From: Sphingomonadales bacterium UBA2369
GTDB lineage: Bacteria; Pseudomonadota; Alphaproteobacteria; Sphingomonadales; Sphingomonadaceae
Length of the DNA: 64,000 bases
Direction: 5' to 3'
Assembly (NCBI GenBank): GCA_002344055.1
Contig: DDTH01000006.1
Location: forward strand, 659,037 to 723,036
A model generated the notes under the pieces. The model saw only the letters and a list, made by a program, of their open reading frames with translations. It ran no database searches and was not told where the DNA came from. Positions 30,038 through 38,746 of this stretch are shown here, one piece after another (positions within the stretch are counted from its first letter, which is position 1; each line of letters opens with the position of its first letter). The position numbers and the translations under genes are program-made.

Positions 30038-31494
30038 GAGAGCGCTTTCGCACGCTCCCCAATCCGCGCCAAATCCTGCACGAAGCGCGCATATTCCTTC
30101 CGCTTCGCTTCCTCGTTCGGGAGCCGCAGCAGGAAGCTCGGGTGCACCGTCACCCATGCCTCGCCGCCATCGTCGGGCAAGACCATTGGTTCGCCGCGGA
30201 CGCGGCTGATCGTTATCGTCTTGCCGAACAGGCTGCGTGCGGCGGTCGCGCCTAAGGCGACCGTTAGCGGCGGACCGACCAAGGCACGCTCCTGCGCGAG
30301 CCACCAGCGGCAGGCCTCGATCTCGCCGGCATCGGGCTTGCTGTGGATCCGGCGCTTGCCGCGCGGCTCGAACTTGAAATGCTTGACCGCGTTGGTGACG
30401 TAGGTCCGGGCACGATCGACCCCCGCCTCGGCCATGGCGCGGTCGAACAATTGCCCCGCCGGGCCGACGAACGGCCGCCCGGCCAGATCCTCCTGGTCGC
30501 CCGGCTGCTCGCCGACGAACATGATCGTGGCGTCGAGCGGGCCTTCGCCGAACACCATCTGCGTCGCGGGTTTGTAGAGCGGGCAGCGAGTGCAGCCCTT
30601 CGCCTCCTCCAGCAGCTTCTCCCAGGCCGCGAGCGTATTGCCGCCCGGCTGCATCGTCGCTTCCGCCGCCTCGGCGCGCGCCAGCCCCTCGCGCTCGATC
30701 CGGTCCAGCTGGCGCGCCGACGCCGCCACCATCGCCACCTCGCGCTCTCGCGCGCCCGCGATCAATGGCGCGACCAAAGCCGTCTCCGGCATATTCTTCC
30801 AATACTTCTTCGGCATCTCCTTCAGCATCGCGCCGATCTTCAGCCGCGCGGGATTGAAGATGCTGGAATAATAGGTCTTCCAGATCTCCTCGACCGGATC
30901 GCCCTCCGGCGCATCCGCCCGGCTCGCGCCGGGGCTCTCGCTCAACGTCTCGCCGTCCCAATGGATCGACAGCTCCGGAGTCAGAATCGACCAGCGCATT
31001 CCGGCGAAACGACGGACGAAGAAGCCGGCATTGGTCCGGACGATATGATGATCCGGCTCGAACCAGGCGACGAAGCGCGCGGCGCCGTCCGCGTCCGCCA
31101 CCTCGCGGAAGCGGACGAACGCCCGCATCTTGTGGATGTCACGGCGGACCTCCTTCGCCATCCCTTCCAGCCGCCGCATGCGCGGGTCGGCGCTGTCGTC
31201 GAGCGCCTTCGGCTCACCCCGCAACCGGCAGAGCAAGGCGTAGAGCAAGGCGAAGCGCTCCGGGTCGCTATGGCAGATTACCGACTGGGCGAGGCTGATG
31301 AAGCCCTTGGGCACGTTGAACGCCGCGCCGCCCGCTGCCGGCAGCGGCGCGCCGACGTCAGCGAACAGATCGCCCGGTTCCCCGCCGACCCGCCAGTCCA
31401 CCTCGCCCGGCGCCACGCCCGCCATCGCCAGCGTGCGCGCCGCATCCCGCCAGTCGTCGAAATCGTCCGGCGTGGCGAGGGTGACGGCATGCAT
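30034..31494 (-). CDS. udgX: UdgX-family uracil-DNA glycosylase/binding protein fused to DUF4130
   Basis: 486 residues. The N-terminal half is the DUF4130 (TIGR03915) domain starting at HAVTLATPDDFDDWR; the C-terminal half is a family 4-like uracil-DNA glycosylase. Motif A reads GEQPGDQEDLAGRPFVG, four Cys (CTRCPLYK and others) would hold an iron-sulfur cluster, and the loop KRRIH is present. In mycobacterial UdgX the His of that loop forms a covalent bond with the abasic site, so this should be a suicide-type uracil trap. I chose the ATG at 31494; earlier in-frame starts exist. Its expected partner, a radical SAM protein, lies 3 kb away. Confidence 0.9.
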   Translation of the reverse strand: MHAVTLATPDDFDDWRDAARTLAMAGVAPGEVDWRVGGEPGDLFADVGAPLPAAGGAAFNVPKGFISLAQSVICHSDPERFALLYALLCRLRGEPKALDDSADPRMRRLEGMAKEVRRDIHKMRAFVRFREVADADGAARFVAWFEPDHHIVRTNAGFFVRRFAGMRWSILTPELSIHWDGETLSESPGASRADAPEGDPVEEIWKTYYSSIFNPARLKIGAMLKEMPKKYWKNMPETALVAPLIAGAREREVAMVAASARQLDRIEREGLARAEAAEATMQPGGNTLAAWEKLLEEAKGCTRCPLYKPATQMVFGEGPLDATIMFVGEQPGDQEDLAGRPFVGPAGQLFDRAMAEAGVDRARTYVTNAVKHFKFEPRGKRRIHSKPDAGEIEACRWWLAQERALVGPPLTVALGATAARSLFGKTITISRVRGEPMVLPDDGGEAWVTVHPSFLLRLPNEEAKRKEYARFVQDLARIGERAKALS

Positions 31495-31579
31495 GACGGC
31501 CAACTTTCCCATCGCCGGATCAAAGTCGCGGGCGCACACCGGGTTCCCGCCGGGGTGATTATGCCCCTAAGAAGGGCAC

Positions 31580-32272
31580 ATGACCCTGATCCTCTATTAT
31601 CACCCCTTTTCGTCCTACTGCCAGAAAGCGCTGATGGCGCTTTATGAGAAGGAGGTCGATTTCGAGCCGTTCAAGGTCGATCTCGGCGATCCGCAGGGGC
31701 GGGCGATGTTCCAGGCGGTGTGGGCCTACGCCAAATTCCCGGTGCTGCACGATATCGATACGGGCGCGACCATCCCGGAGGCGTCGATCATCTGCGAATA
31801 TGTCGACGGTCTCAGCAACAATGGCGTGCGGTTGGTGCCGACCGATCCGGAGGAGGCGCGCCGCGTCCGCATCTTCGATCGCGTGCTCGACAATTATCTG
31901 CACACGCCGATGCAGAAGATCGTCGCCGACCGGCTGCGGCCCGAAGGCCAGCGCGATCCCTATGGCGTCGCCGAAGCACGGGCGCTGATCGCCAGCAGCT
32001 ACGACATTCTCGAAAGCCGTCTCTTCGATGTCGGATGGTTCTCGGGGCGCGAGTTCAGCCTGGCCGACTGCGCCGCCGCGCCGCCGCTTTTCTATGCCGC
32101 GAAGCTGGCCCCGCTCGACAAGCACCGACGCCTGCGGGCCTATTTGCAGCGCGTGATGGAACGGCCGTCGTTCAAGCGCTGTTTGGACGAAGCGCGTGAT
32201 TTCCGGCCTTATTTTCCGGGCGCGCCAGAGGATGACGACTGGGCCGACAAGGCCGACCAGATGGCGTTCTGA
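31580..32272 (+). CDS. Glutathione S-transferase family protein
   Basis: 230 residues. The thioredoxin-like N-domain has HPFSSYCQKAL (8-18, with Ser/Tyr/Cys near the glutathione site), a cis-proline segment KFPVLHD and the glutathione-binding EASIICEY (about 68-75). An all-helical C-domain follows with FSLADCAAAPPLFY. The ATG sits 60-odd bases from the divergent udgX gene. Typical cytosolic GST of bacteria; the electrophile is not predictable. It leads a tight run of four genes to 33480. Confidence 0.9.
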   Translation: MTLILYYHPFSSYCQKALMALYEKEVDFEPFKVDLGDPQGRAMFQAVWAYAKFPVLHDIDTGATIPEASIICEYVDGLSNNGVRLVPTDPEEARRVRIFDRVLDNYLHTPMQKIVADRLRPEGQRDPYGVAEARALIASSYDILESRLFDVGWFSGREFSLADCAAAPPLFYAAKLAPLDKHRRLRAYLQRVMERPSFKRCLDEARDFRPYFPGAPEDDDWADKADQMAF

Positions 32273-32273
32273 G

Positions 32274-32426
32274 GTGGACGAGCCGGAGGCCCCGAGGCGC
32301 TCGCTCGCGCCGGTTGCAGCGGGTCTGGTGATCGCGACCGTCGTGATCGCGCCGATCGCGGCCTGGCTCTACTCGCGCGCGACCCAAGACCGGGTCGACC
32401 GGCAGACCGACAACCGGCTGCGGTGA
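32274..32426 (+). CDS. 50-residue single-span membrane protein
   Basis: Starts at a GTG one base after the GST stop and ends in a GTGA overlap with the metallo-hydrolase gene, so the frame is framed on both sides. It has an acidic, Pro/Arg-containing N-terminus, one TM helix (about 16-36, VAAGLVIATVVIAPIAAWLY) and a charged tail DRVDRQTDNRLR. Too small for family recognition; the spacing is the main evidence that it is real. Confidence 0.6.
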   Translation: MDEPEAPRRSLAPVAAGLVIATVVIAPIAAWLYSRATQDRVDRQTDNRLR

Positions 32427-33262
32427 AGATCCACCACCTCAATTGCGGCACCTGCTGCCCGATCGGCGGGCGGCTGTTCGACGGCAGCAGCGACGCGCTC
32501 CACGCGCATCTGGTCTGCCACTGCCTGCTGATCGAAAGCGACGCGGGACTGGTGCTGGTCGACACCGGCTTCGGCACCCGCGACATCGCCAATGATCACC
32601 GGCTCAGCGGGTTTGTCCGCAATGTTGTGAAGCCGGTGCTGCGTCCGGCAGAGACGGCGCTGGCGCAGGTCAAGGCGCTCGGCTTCAGCCATCTCGACGT
32701 TCGCCACATCCTCGTGACCCATCTGGACAGCGATCATGCCGGCGGGCTCGAGGATTTCCCCAACGCCATTGTCCATGTCACGTCGCGCGAAAAGGAGGCC
32801 GCGGATCAGCGCAAAGGCGGGCTGCTGGTGGGCAAGGGCCGCTACCGGCCCGAACAATGGAATGAGGTGAAGAGCTGGCGGCTCTACCCCTTTGGCGGCG
32901 GCGATCGCTGGTTCGGCTTCGACGCGGTGCGCGATCTCGACGGTCTGCCGCCAGAAATTCTGCTCGTGCCCCTGCCCGGCCACACCTGGGGGCATAGCGG
33001 CGTCGCGATCCGCGAGGCTGGCGGCAAGTGGCTGCTCCACGCCGGCGACTCCTATTTCTATCGCGGCGAAGTGGGCGGGGAGCATTATTCGTGCCCACCC
33101 GGCATGAGGTTCTATCAGCGCCTGATGGAAGTCGACCGCAAGGCCCGCTTGGCCAATCTGGGGCGCCTCCGCCGGCTAGCCGTCGAACAGGCCGCCAAAG
33201 TGCGCCTGTTCAGCGCTCACGATGCCATGGAATTCGATCTGCTCGCGGGAGGCAAAGGATGA
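32423..33262 (+). CDS. Metallo-beta-lactamase-fold hydrolase (lactonase-like)
   Basis: 279 residues from GTG. Metal ligands are complete: HLDSDH (about 94-99), His in PGHTWGH (about 183-189), Asp in AGDSYFY and His in SAHD near 265. This pattern, with the N-terminal CHCLLIES and VDTGFG, fits the quorum-quenching lactonase / AttM-like branch of the MBL fold. It is cytosolic, with no signal peptide. It is coupled to the 50-residue membrane protein before it and the 73-residue one after it. A lactone substrate is plausible but unproven. Confidence 0.85.
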   Translation: MKIHHLNCGTCCPIGGRLFDGSSDALHAHLVCHCLLIESDAGLVLVDTGFGTRDIANDHRLSGFVRNVVKPVLRPAETALAQVKALGFSHLDVRHILVTHLDSDHAGGLEDFPNAIVHVTSREKEAADQRKGGLLVGKGRYRPEQWNEVKSWRLYPFGGGDRWFGFDAVRDLDGLPPEILLVPLPGHTWGHSGVAIREAGGKWLLHAGDSYFYRGEVGGEHYSCPPGMRFYQRLMEVDRKARLANLGRLRRLAVEQAAKVRLFSAHDAMEFDLLAGGKG

Positions 33263-33480
33263 AAATCGGCAAGGCGCTCCTGAGCCTGCTCGGCATCGGC
33301 GCGATCTTCGGCACTTATCTCGCGCTGCTGTTTCGCGATGACTGGCTGATGGCAATTCCGGTTACGCTGATCGGCATGGCCTTCCTGGCGATGGCGTGGG
33401 TCGGCGCCCGGCATGTTGCAAAGCATGGCGAAGAGCCGGGAGAGGCGCGCTTCGATACGCGCAATCCCGAACAGGAATAG
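33259..33480 (+). CDS. Small two-span membrane protein
   Basis: 73 residues, ATG overlapping the hydrolase stop (ATGA). Two hydrophobic helices (about 5-24 and 29-50) and a charged cytoplasmic tail (RHVAKHGEEPGEARFD). Last gene of the GST operon, convergent with the hemerythrin gene 17 bases away. No family recognised. Confidence 0.65.
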   Translation: MKIGKALLSLLGIGAIFGTYLALLFRDDWLMAIPVTLIGMAFLAMAWVGARHVAKHGEEPGEARFDTRNPEQE

Positions 33481-33497
33481 AAGCGGGTCGGCGCCGC

Positions 33498-33980
33498 TTA
33501 TTCCCGCGCATCCCCCGGCATCTCGGTTTCCGCCCGCTCCAGTTCCTTCGGCTTGCGGCGTGCGAACACCTTCGCGATCTCCGCTTCCTTGGTCTTGCTC
33601 AATTCCTTCGCGGCCTCGGGGAACATCTCCTTCTCCTCCTCCTCGATATGGTGGAGGTAACGCTCGCGCATGGATTTGAATTTCGACATCCAGAACAGCG
33701 AACTCGTATCCTTTTCGACCAGTTCGCCGAGAAAATCGTCGATTTCCTTATGCTCGGAAACCGAATGCCGCGCCTCGTCGCGGAGCTCCGGATTGGCGAG
33801 CATCACCGAATAGAGCGCCTCTTCCTCGGCGGCGGCGTGGGCCTGCAATTCGACGCGCAATATGTCGAACAGCTCCTGCCGCTCCTCGTCCTTGCGCGAC
33901 GTATCCTCGATCCGCGCGATCAGTTCGCGGTGGCGGTCGTGATCGGCCTTCAGTTCGGCATAGATTTTGGCGTCGGCCAT
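33498..33980 (-). CDS. Hemerythrin HHE cation-binding protein
   Basis: 160 residues forming a four-helix bundle. Ligand-type residues appear in order: His14/His17 in KADHDRHRE, His48 and Glu52 in AHAAAEEEALYS, His76 in SEHKEIDDF, and His110-His111 with Glu in YLHHIEEEEKEMFP. This is the HHE pattern that binds a di-iron centre, and such proteins act in oxygen, NO or metal stress. AGGGAGA precedes the ATG. The tail is lysine/glutamate rich. Single gene. Confidence 0.88.
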   Translation of the reverse strand: MADAKIYAELKADHDRHRELIARIEDTSRKDEERQELFDILRVELQAHAAAEEEALYSVMLANPELRDEARHSVSEHKEIDDFLGELVEKDTSSLFWMSKFKSMRERYLHHIEEEEKEMFPEAAKELSKTKEAEIAKVFARRKPKELERAETEMPGDARE

Positions 33981-34009
33981 CGGCGTGAATCTCCCTCTGG
34001 AGCGGCTAC

Positions 34010-34034
34010 AACCGACCAGAGCCGGACCCGTTTC
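34010..34034 (-). promoter_or_regulatory. Possible EcfG-type general-stress promoter of hemerythrin gene
   Basis: On the minus strand, GAAAC, 16 bases, GGTT, about 30 bases before the ATG. The alphaproteobacterial EcfG consensus is GGAAC-N16/17-CGTT, so each half has one mismatch. Plausible for a stress protein, but weak. Confidence 0.25.
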
Positions 34035-34049
34035 ACCTGCGAATCACTC

Positions 34050-35294
34050 TCACGCGGCGAACAATTCCAGTTGCTCGGTTTTCGGTCGCAGCCGTGCGCT
34101 CAGATCGGCCCGGTCGGTCAGCGCAGTGGGGCGCCAGTCGGCGGTCACCAGGAACGGCCGCACCTTCGCGATCGACACGGTCAGCCGGGCAATGTCGTCG
34201 AGCCGCAATCGGCGCAGCCGCCGGGAGGTGAGGATGCGGTTCACCGCTTTCACCCCCAGTCCCGGCACGCGCAGCAAGGCCTCACGGGGCGCCCGGTTCA
34301 CATCGACCGGGAAATGCTCGCGGAATTTCAGCGCCCAGGCGAGTTTGGGGTCGATGTCGAGTGGCAGCATCCCATCCGCCCCCGCCGCCTCGCTCACCTC
34401 CTGCGGCGCGAAGCCGTAGAAGCGCATCAGCCAGTCGGACTGATAAAGCCGGTGCTCACGCATCAAAGGCGGTCGTTTCAGCGGCAGCACCGCGCTGGCG
34501 TCCGGAATGGGCGAGAAGGCGGAATAATAGACGCGTCGCAGGCTGAAGAGGTCATACAGGCTGCTCGCCTTGCCGATGACCGCCTTGTCGTCCGCCGCGT
34601 CGGCGCCGACGATCATCTGCGTCGATTGCCCCGCCGGTGCGAATTTCGGCGCGCTTTTGTAGCGTTTGCGCGCATCCTTCGTGTCGACGATCGCCGCCTT
34701 CATGCCGCCCATTGCGCCTTCGATTCGCGCCGCGCTCTTCTCGGGCGCGAGCCTGGTCAGCCCGGCGACGGTCGGCAGCTCGACATTGATCGACACGCGG
34801 TCGGCATACAGGCCGGCGAGATGGACCAGCTCGGGATCGGCGTCCGGGATCGTCTTCAGATGGATGTAGCCGCGGAAATCATGATCCTCGCGCAAGGCGC
34901 GCGCGACTTCGACGATCTGCTCCATCGTGTAGTTGGACGATCTGATGATGCCCGAGGAAAGGAACAGGCCCTCGATATAATTGCGCTTGTAGAAAGCGAG
35001 GGTGAGATGGACGACTTCCGCCGCCGTGAACCGCGCCCGCCGCACGTTCGAACTCTTGCGGTTGATGCAATAATGGCAGTCGAACACGCAGCTATTGGTC
35101 AGCAGGATCTTCAGCAGGCTGATGCAGCGCCCGTCCGGCGCATAGGCATGGCAGATGCCCATCCCCTCGGTCGAGCCAATGCCCTTGCCGCCGCGACTGT
35201 CGCGCTTCACCGACCCGGACGAGGCGCAGGACGCATCATATTTCGCCGCGTCGGCGAGAATCGCCAGCTTTTCGCGGGTATCCAGCTGCGCCAT
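34050..35294 (-). CDS. Radical SAM DNA modification/repair protein linked to UdgX (TIGR03916 type)
   Basis: 414 residues. The radical-SAM cluster motif is CVFDCHYC (Cys69, 73, 76). The sequence KYDASCASSG near the N-terminus and the C-terminal helix-hairpin-helix (LLRVPGLGVKAVNRIL, about 345-360) are typical of the spore photoproduct lyase-like family that co-occurs with the UDG/DUF4130 fusion. It would cleave SAM to act on DNA lesions held by the HhH motif. A LexA box covers its translation start region, so it is probably SOS-induced. UdgX lies 3 kb downstream on the same strand. Confidence 0.9.
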   Translation of the reverse strand: MAQLDTREKLAILADAAKYDASCASSGSVKRDSRGGKGIGSTEGMGICHAYAPDGRCISLLKILLTNSCVFDCHYCINRKSSNVRRARFTAAEVVHLTLAFYKRNYIEGLFLSSGIIRSSNYTMEQIVEVARALREDHDFRGYIHLKTIPDADPELVHLAGLYADRVSINVELPTVAGLTRLAPEKSAARIEGAMGGMKAAIVDTKDARKRYKSAPKFAPAGQSTQMIVGADAADDKAVIGKASSLYDLFSLRRVYYSAFSPIPDASAVLPLKRPPLMREHRLYQSDWLMRFYGFAPQEVSEAAGADGMLPLDIDPKLAWALKFREHFPVDVNRAPREALLRVPGLGVKAVNRILTSRRLRRLRLDDIARLTVSIAKVRPFLVTADWRPTALTDRADLSARLRPKTEQLELFAA

Positions 35295-35296
35295 TC

Positions 35297-35311
35297 GTTC
35301 GATTTATGTTC
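35297..35311. promoter_or_regulatory. LexA (SOS) box GTTC-N7-GTTC
   Basis: GTTC, 7 bases, GTTC is an exact match to the direct-repeat LexA operator known from alphaproteobacteria. It begins two bases upstream of the radical SAM start codon, so LexA bound here would block transcription of that gene. Confidence 0.75.
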
Positions 35312-35350
35312 CAGTGCTCTTGCTGTCCAGATACAAAGCGAAACAATGGC

Positions 35351-37003
35351 TTAAGCCGCTTCCAGCAATTTACCCGCCTGAGCCCGCGCCTCATCGGTGA
35401 TCGCGGCACCGGAAAGCATCCGCGCAATCTCCTCGCGCCGGTCCGCCGGGTCGAGCGCGGCGACGCCGGTGCGGGTAATCGTGCCGTCATTGCTCTTCGC
35501 GATCAGGAAATGCTGGTTGCCGCGTGCCGCGACCTGCGGCGAATGGGTGACGACCAGCACCTGGCTTTCCGCGGCCAGCCGGTGCAGCCGCTCGCCGATC
35601 GCGCTCGCCACCGCGCCGCCGACACCGCGGTCGATCTCGTCGAAGATCATCGTCGTCGCACCGCCCGCCTCGGCCAGCGCCACCTTCAGCGCCAGGATGA
35701 AGCGCGACAATTCGCCGCCCGACGCAATCTTGGTCAGCGGCCCGAACGGCGCGCCCGGATTGGTCGACACTTCGAACGCCACCCGGTCGCGGCCAGCCGG
35801 GCCGGGTTCTGTCGCATCTATCGCCGTCCGCAGCCGCGCCGCGTCGAGCTTCAGCGGGGCAAGTTCGTCGGCCACTGCCTTGTCGAGCCGTGCCGCGGCT
35901 TCGCGGCGCTGTGCCGACAGGGCGTCGGCGGCGCGATCATAGCTGCCGCGCGCGTCCGTCAATGCGGCTTCGAGCGCGGCGATCCGCTCCCCGCTTGCCT
36001 CGATCGCACCTTGCCGGGTCTGAAGATCGGCCAGCAGTCTGGCCAGTTCATCCGGCTGCACGCGATGCTTGCGCGCCATCGCCCTTATGTCGAACAGCCG
36101 CGCTTCGGCCTCGTCCAGCCGCTCCGGCGAGAAAGCGAGCGCATCCGTGGCCGCCTCCAATTTCTCCTCGCCCAGCGATCCTTCGATGATCGCTCGATCC
36201 AGCGCCGCGAGCGCGTCGGTGAGTAGAGGATGCGATTCCGCGACCCGGTCGAGCTTCCGCGCCGCTTGCCTGAGTTGCGACAGACCCGCCTCCGCGCCGC
36301 TCACCAGGGCGGTCACATTCTGCAGATCCTCGGCGATCCGGGCGCCGGCCTGCATCCGCGCCCGTTCATCGGCCAAGGCCGCCTCTTCCCCCGGTTCCGG
36401 CGCGAGCGCGGTCAATTCCGTCACGGCATGGTCCAGCCACTCGCGGTCCCGCTCCGCCGCTCCGGCTTCTTCCAGCGCGGCGTCGAGCGCCGCCTGCGCC
36501 GCTTCGACGCCGCGCCAGGCTTGGGCCACCGCGTGGGTGTCCGCTCCGGCAAAAACATCGAGCAAGGCGCGGTGGCCGCGCGGATTCAGCAAACCGCGAT
36601 CGTCCTGCTGGCCGTGAATCTCGACCAGGGCGGCACCCAGTTCGCGCAGCAGCCCCGCCGACACCGCCTGATCGTTGACGAAGGCGCGGCTGCCGCCATC
36701 GGCGCGCACTGTCCGCCGTACGATCACCGGCTCGTCCGCTTCGCTCTCGAGGTCATTGTCGGCGAGCAGGGCTCGTGCGGGATGACCGGCCGCGACCTCG
36801 AACGTCGCCGTTACCGCCGCCTGCGCCTGCCCGGCCCGCACCAGGGATGTGTCCGCGCGCGACCCGAGCGCCAGCCCCAGAGCGTCCAGCAATATGGATT
36901 TGCCCGCACCCGTTTCGCCGGTGAGCACGCCCAGGCCGCCGCCAAACTCGAGGTCCAGCGTCTCGATCAGCACGACGTCGCGCACGGAAAGAGCGGTCAG
37001 CAT
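35351..37003 (-). CDS. recN: DNA repair protein RecN
   Basis: 550 residues, the usual length. An SMC-like ATPase: Walker A GETGAGKS (29-36) near the N-terminus, long coiled-coil arms in the middle (about 150-370), then the ABC signature SGGELSRFILALK (about 428) and Walker B TMIFDEIDRGVGG (about 457). RecN gathers broken DNA ends in recombinational repair. It follows bamD by 38 bases in the same direction, so the two may share a transcript. No LexA box is seen immediately upstream. Confidence 0.97.
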   Translation of the reverse strand: MLTALSVRDVVLIETLDLEFGGGLGVLTGETGAGKSILLDALGLALGSRADTSLVRAGQAQAAVTATFEVAAGHPARALLADNDLESEADEPVIVRRTVRADGGSRAFVNDQAVSAGLLRELGAALVEIHGQQDDRGLLNPRGHRALLDVFAGADTHAVAQAWRGVEAAQAALDAALEEAGAAERDREWLDHAVTELTALAPEPGEEAALADERARMQAGARIAEDLQNVTALVSGAEAGLSQLRQAARKLDRVAESHPLLTDALAALDRAIIEGSLGEEKLEAATDALAFSPERLDEAEARLFDIRAMARKHRVQPDELARLLADLQTRQGAIEASGERIAALEAALTDARGSYDRAADALSAQRREAAARLDKAVADELAPLKLDAARLRTAIDATEPGPAGRDRVAFEVSTNPGAPFGPLTKIASGGELSRFILALKVALAEAGGATTMIFDEIDRGVGGAVASAIGERLHRLAAESQVLVVTHSPQVAARGNQHFLIAKSNDGTITRTGVAALDPADRREEIARMLSGAAITDEARAQAGKLLEAA

Positions 37004-37041
37004 CGCCGCTCCTTAAGCCATGCGGGCAGTGGCCGGAAAGC

Positions 37042-37974
37042 CTAGCTTTGGGGCTGCGGCGCGGGCGCGGGTTCGGCCGGCGCAGTGACCTGCGGTGTCG
37101 CCTCGATCACCTCGGTGGCGGGCGGCGGCGGACCCGCGGCGTCGGTTGCGGCGGGTGCCGGGACAGCGTTCGGCACGCGGCCCAGCGGACGCATGGTCGG
37201 ATAGGCCTGCATCAGGTCATAGGCACGGCGGTACCAGCGCGTGGACGGATAGTTCGCGCCAAGCACGGCGGCGGCGCGCTGCGCCTCCAGCGGAATGCCG
37301 AGCGCGAGATAGGTTTCGGTCAGGCGCATCAGCGCCTCCGGCGTGTGTGTCGTCGACTGATAAGTCTCGATCACGCTGCGGAAGCGCACGGCCGAGGCGA
37401 GCCACTGACGGCGGCGCTGATAGAAGCGCCCGACTTCCATCTCCTTGCCGGCGAGGTGATCGCGGACCAGATCGATTTTCAGCCGCGCATCGGCGGCATA
37501 GACGCTGTTCGGGTAACGGCGAACCAGTTCGCCGAACGCATTCAGCGCCTGCTGGCTGACGCCCTGGTCCCGGGTGACGTCGCTGATCTGCTCATAATAG
37601 CTGAGCGCGATCAGATAATGGGCATAGGGCGCGGCGCGGTTGCCCGGATGGATCGACAGGAAGCGGCGCGCCGATTCGATCGACTTGGTGTAATTGCGGA
37701 TCGCATAATAGGAAAAGGCGCTCATCAGCTGCGCCCGGCGGGCCCAGATCGAATAGGGATGCTGGCGCTCGACTTCGTCGAACAGCGCCGCGGCGGTGGT
37801 GTAGCTCCCCGCCTGCAGCCGGTCATAAGCCGCATTGTAGAGCGTGTTCACGTCCCGCGCGACATAGCGCAGATCGGCCCGCGAGGTGGAGTTGCCGGGG
37901 CCGGCGCAACCGGCGAGCGGGACAAGGGCGGCGCCGAGCGCGAGAGCAAGCAGCGGACGTGAAATCTTCAGCAT
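37042..37974 (-). CDS. bamD: Outer membrane assembly lipoprotein BamD
   Basis: 310 residues. The lipobox LAGC (Cys23) ends a clear signal peptide and would anchor the mature protein in the outer membrane. TPR-like repeats follow, with NTLYNAAYDRL, EVERQHPYSIWA, RFLSIHPGN and RRYPNSVYA, the family hallmarks of the BAM-complex scaffold. A Pro/Ala-rich tail (from about 270) is longer than in E. coli, as is common in sphingomonads. I took the ATG at 37974; the open frame runs 500 bases further but antisense to DUF4126. Confidence 0.95.
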   Translation of the reverse strand: MLKISRPLLALALGAALVPLAGCAGPGNSTSRADLRYVARDVNTLYNAAYDRLQAGSYTTAAALFDEVERQHPYSIWARRAQLMSAFSYYAIRNYTKSIESARRFLSIHPGNRAAPYAHYLIALSYYEQISDVTRDQGVSQQALNAFGELVRRYPNSVYAADARLKIDLVRDHLAGKEMEVGRFYQRRRQWLASAVRFRSVIETYQSTTHTPEALMRLTETYLALGIPLEAQRAAAVLGANYPSTRWYRRAYDLMQAYPTMRPLGRVPNAVPAPAATDAAGPPPPATEVIEATPQVTAPAEPAPAPQPQS

Positions 37975-38000
37975 GGGGCGGCTCTTAGCGGAGGCGGTGG

Positions 38001-38040
38001 GGAAGGCCAAGCGTGTGTCGCAACGACTCTTGGCCTTTCC
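38001..38040. promoter_or_regulatory. Inverted repeat in bamD/DUF4126 divergent region
   Basis: GGAAGGCCAAG (38001-38011) and CTTGGCCTTTCC (38029-38040) form an 11-base stem with one bulge around a 17-base loop. It lies just upstream of bamD and could be an operator or a 5'-leader structure. Only the symmetry is seen. Confidence 0.3.
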
Positions 38041-38121
38041 AATGCGATGGAAGTGTGTCTGAACGGAGGCGGACAGCAAGCGCCGGACCGCTGAACGGCA
38101 TGTGAATGGGAGCGTCGAATC

Positions 38122-38712
38122 ATGGGCGCGGAAATCATCGGCATGGCCGCGAGCGCCAGCCTGCTTGCCGGGTGGCGGCTCTATCTCACCGCCTTGATCG
38201 TCGGGCTCGCCATGCGCTGGGGCTGGATCGCTTTGCCGGAGCAGCTGTCCGGCCTCGAAATCCTCGCCAATCCCTGGGTGCTGGGCGTGGCGGGCGCGGG
38301 GGCAGTGGCGGAATTCCTCGCCGACAAGATCATGCTGGTCGATTCGCTTTGGGACGGGGTGCACACCTTCCTGCGTCCGGTCGGCGGCGCGCTGCTGTCG
38401 CTGGCGGTGGTGGATCCGGGCGAGCCGCTCGGGCAGGCGCTCGTTTTCCTGATGGGCGGCGGCGCGGCGTTCATGACCCATGCGGTCAAGGCGGCGACCC
38501 GGCTGGCGGTGAACGCCAGCCCCGAACCGTTCAGCAACATCGCCGTGTCCACCGGCGAGGACGTGGCTACCGCCGGTCTGCTCGCTCTGGCCCTCGCTTA
38601 CCCCGTCACCGCCGCGGCGATCGCCCTGGTTCTGCTGGCGTTGATGATCTGGCTCCTCTTCGCTCTGCGCCGGTTCGTCGCGCGGCTTTTTCAGCGCCGC
38701 CGGGCGGTTTGA
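38122..38712 (+). CDS. DUF4126 integral membrane protein
   Basis: 196 residues with about five hydrophobic helices. The motifs LLAGWRLYLTAL, EFLADKIMLVDSLWD (about 63-77) and THAVKAATRLAVNASPEPFSN identify DUF4126, a bacterial inner-membrane family of unknown function. GGGAG lies 9 bases before the ATG. It is divergent from bamD and 34 bases ahead of the ATP-grasp gene, with which it may be co-transcribed. Confidence 0.82.
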   Translation: MGAEIIGMAASASLLAGWRLYLTALIVGLAMRWGWIALPEQLSGLEILANPWVLGVAGAGAVAEFLADKIMLVDSLWDGVHTFLRPVGGALLSLAVVDPGEPLGQALVFLMGGGAAFMTHAVKAATRLAVNASPEPFSNIAVSTGEDVATAGLLALALAYPVTAAAIALVLLALMIWLLFALRRFVARLFQRRRAV

Positions 38713-38746
38713 TCCGTTTTAATTGAGGACGCACGTCAAATCGGGC

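Noticed and set aside
30038..30961. Long N-terminal extension of the 112-residue gene
   Set aside because: Gly/Arg/Asp-rich shadow of udgX in another frame on the same strand; the ATGA overlap marks the true start.
31495..31579. LexA box before udgX
   Set aside because: GTTC-N7-GGTG is found, with half of the second GTTC missing; not enough to call.
37004..37041. LexA box before recN
   Set aside because: The 38-base gap contains no GTTC-N7-GTTC; recN may use the bamD promoter.
37975..38481. Extended bamD frame
   Set aside because: Antisense to DUF4126; the lipoprotein signal peptide begins at the ATG 37974.
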